NCBI GenBank assembly: GCA_023269455.1
Contig: JAHFTG010000144.1
Coordinates: 1 to 6,006 of the forward strand
Length of the DNA: 6,006 nt
Direction of reading: 5' to 3'
From: Opitutaceae bacterium
GTDB lineage: Bacteria; Verrucomicrobiota; Verrucomicrobiia; Opitutales; Opitutaceae
Under the pieces are notes generated by a model that saw only the letters and a list, made by a program, of their open reading frames with translations, made no database searches and was not told where the DNA came from. Position 1 is the stretch's first letter, and each line of letters opens with the position of its first letter. A program made the translations under genes and the position numbers. This document shows positions 5,829 through 6,006 of this stretch, one piece after another.

Positions 5829-6005
5829 TCATTTCGAGGTTCCTTTGGCGTCGGCCTCGCGACGGGCGCGGGCGGCGACCCGATCAAAACTCCAGTGAAG
5901 GATCGGTGCGATCAGGCTGTGCAGCCACGAAAGGACGGTGAGTTGAAAGCCCGGAGTGACCGAGAAGCGTCCGCTACGCGCGGCGTCGAGCGTGACGCGG
6001 GCGAC
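5829..6005 (-). CDS. Short-chain dehydrogenase/reductase-like protein, C-terminal end
   Basis: Only the last 58 codons and the TGA stop are in the window; the gene enters from the right edge. The visible residues begin VARVTLDAARSGRFSVTPGF and continue through a hydrophobic stretch to WSFDRVAARARREAD and a polar tail. The VA..TLDA..SGRF.VTPG pattern, followed by a helical Leu/Trp-rich segment and a basic end, is typical of the C-terminus of classical SDR enzymes, in particular those close to 3-ketodihydrosphingosine reductase-like or DltE-like members. The Rossmann fold and the YxxxK active site would lie outside the window, so cofactor and substrate cannot be judged. It is convergent to gcvT-gcvH. 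An ATG overlaps its stop (ATGA) and opens a 50-codon frame of unknown status. Confidence 0.6.
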   Translation of the reverse strand, partial: VARVTLDAARSGRFSVTPGFQLTVLSWLHSLIAPILHWSFDRVAARARREADAKGTSK

Positions 6006-6006
6006 G

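Noticed and set aside
5560..5898. A 112-codon open frame on the plus strand.
   Set aside because: Its right part is antisense to the SDR-like C-terminus, its product is rich in Arg and Gly without any domain, and no ribosome binding site is visible.

Overview
This GC-rich window reads as ordinary bacterial chromosome with tightly packed housekeeping genes. The mix of a 5-oxoprolinase operon, lgt next to a CNNM-type transporter gene, a PEGA-domain lipoprotein and gcvT-gcvH, with almost no Shine-Dalgarno sequence at any start, would fit a Verrucomicrobiota member such as the Opitutaceae. That placement is an inference from gene content and style; no rRNA or other taxonomic marker is present.

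Layout. Positions 2-400 hold the C-terminal part of pxpC, running in from upstream, followed one base later by complete pxpA (402-1157). Both encode parts of the ATP-dependent 5-oxoprolinase that opens pyroglutamate to glutamate. Convergent to them on the minus strand is a two-gene unit: a DUF21/CBS-pair membrane protein (2081-3163), then lgt (1154-1996), the lipoprotein diacylglyceryl transferase. The stop codons of pxpA and lgt overlap. A small heptamer repeat lies between lgt and the CBS gene. A 128-base AT-richer divergent promoter region (3164-3291) separates this unit from a plus-strand PEGA-domain lipoprotein gene (3292-3795), whose product would be a substrate of Lgt. A perfect 12-bp inverted repeat follows, then gcvT (3877-4977) and gcvH (4974-5357), overlapping by ATGA. 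These make the aminomethyltransferase and the lipoyl carrier protein of the glycine cleavage system. gcvP is not next in line.

Positions 5358-5828 contain no gene I can support. The last feature is the C-terminal 58 residues of a minus-strand protein resembling short-chain dehydrogenases (5829-6005).

I see no mobile element, CRISPR array, tRNA or rRNA, and no convincing new defence or metabolic system. The points most worth checking are non-coding: the hairpin before gcvT in place of a glycine riboswitch, the divergent intergenic region with a strong Shine-Dalgarno and short ORF, the general lack of Shine-Dalgarno sequences, and the gene-poor gap after gcvH.
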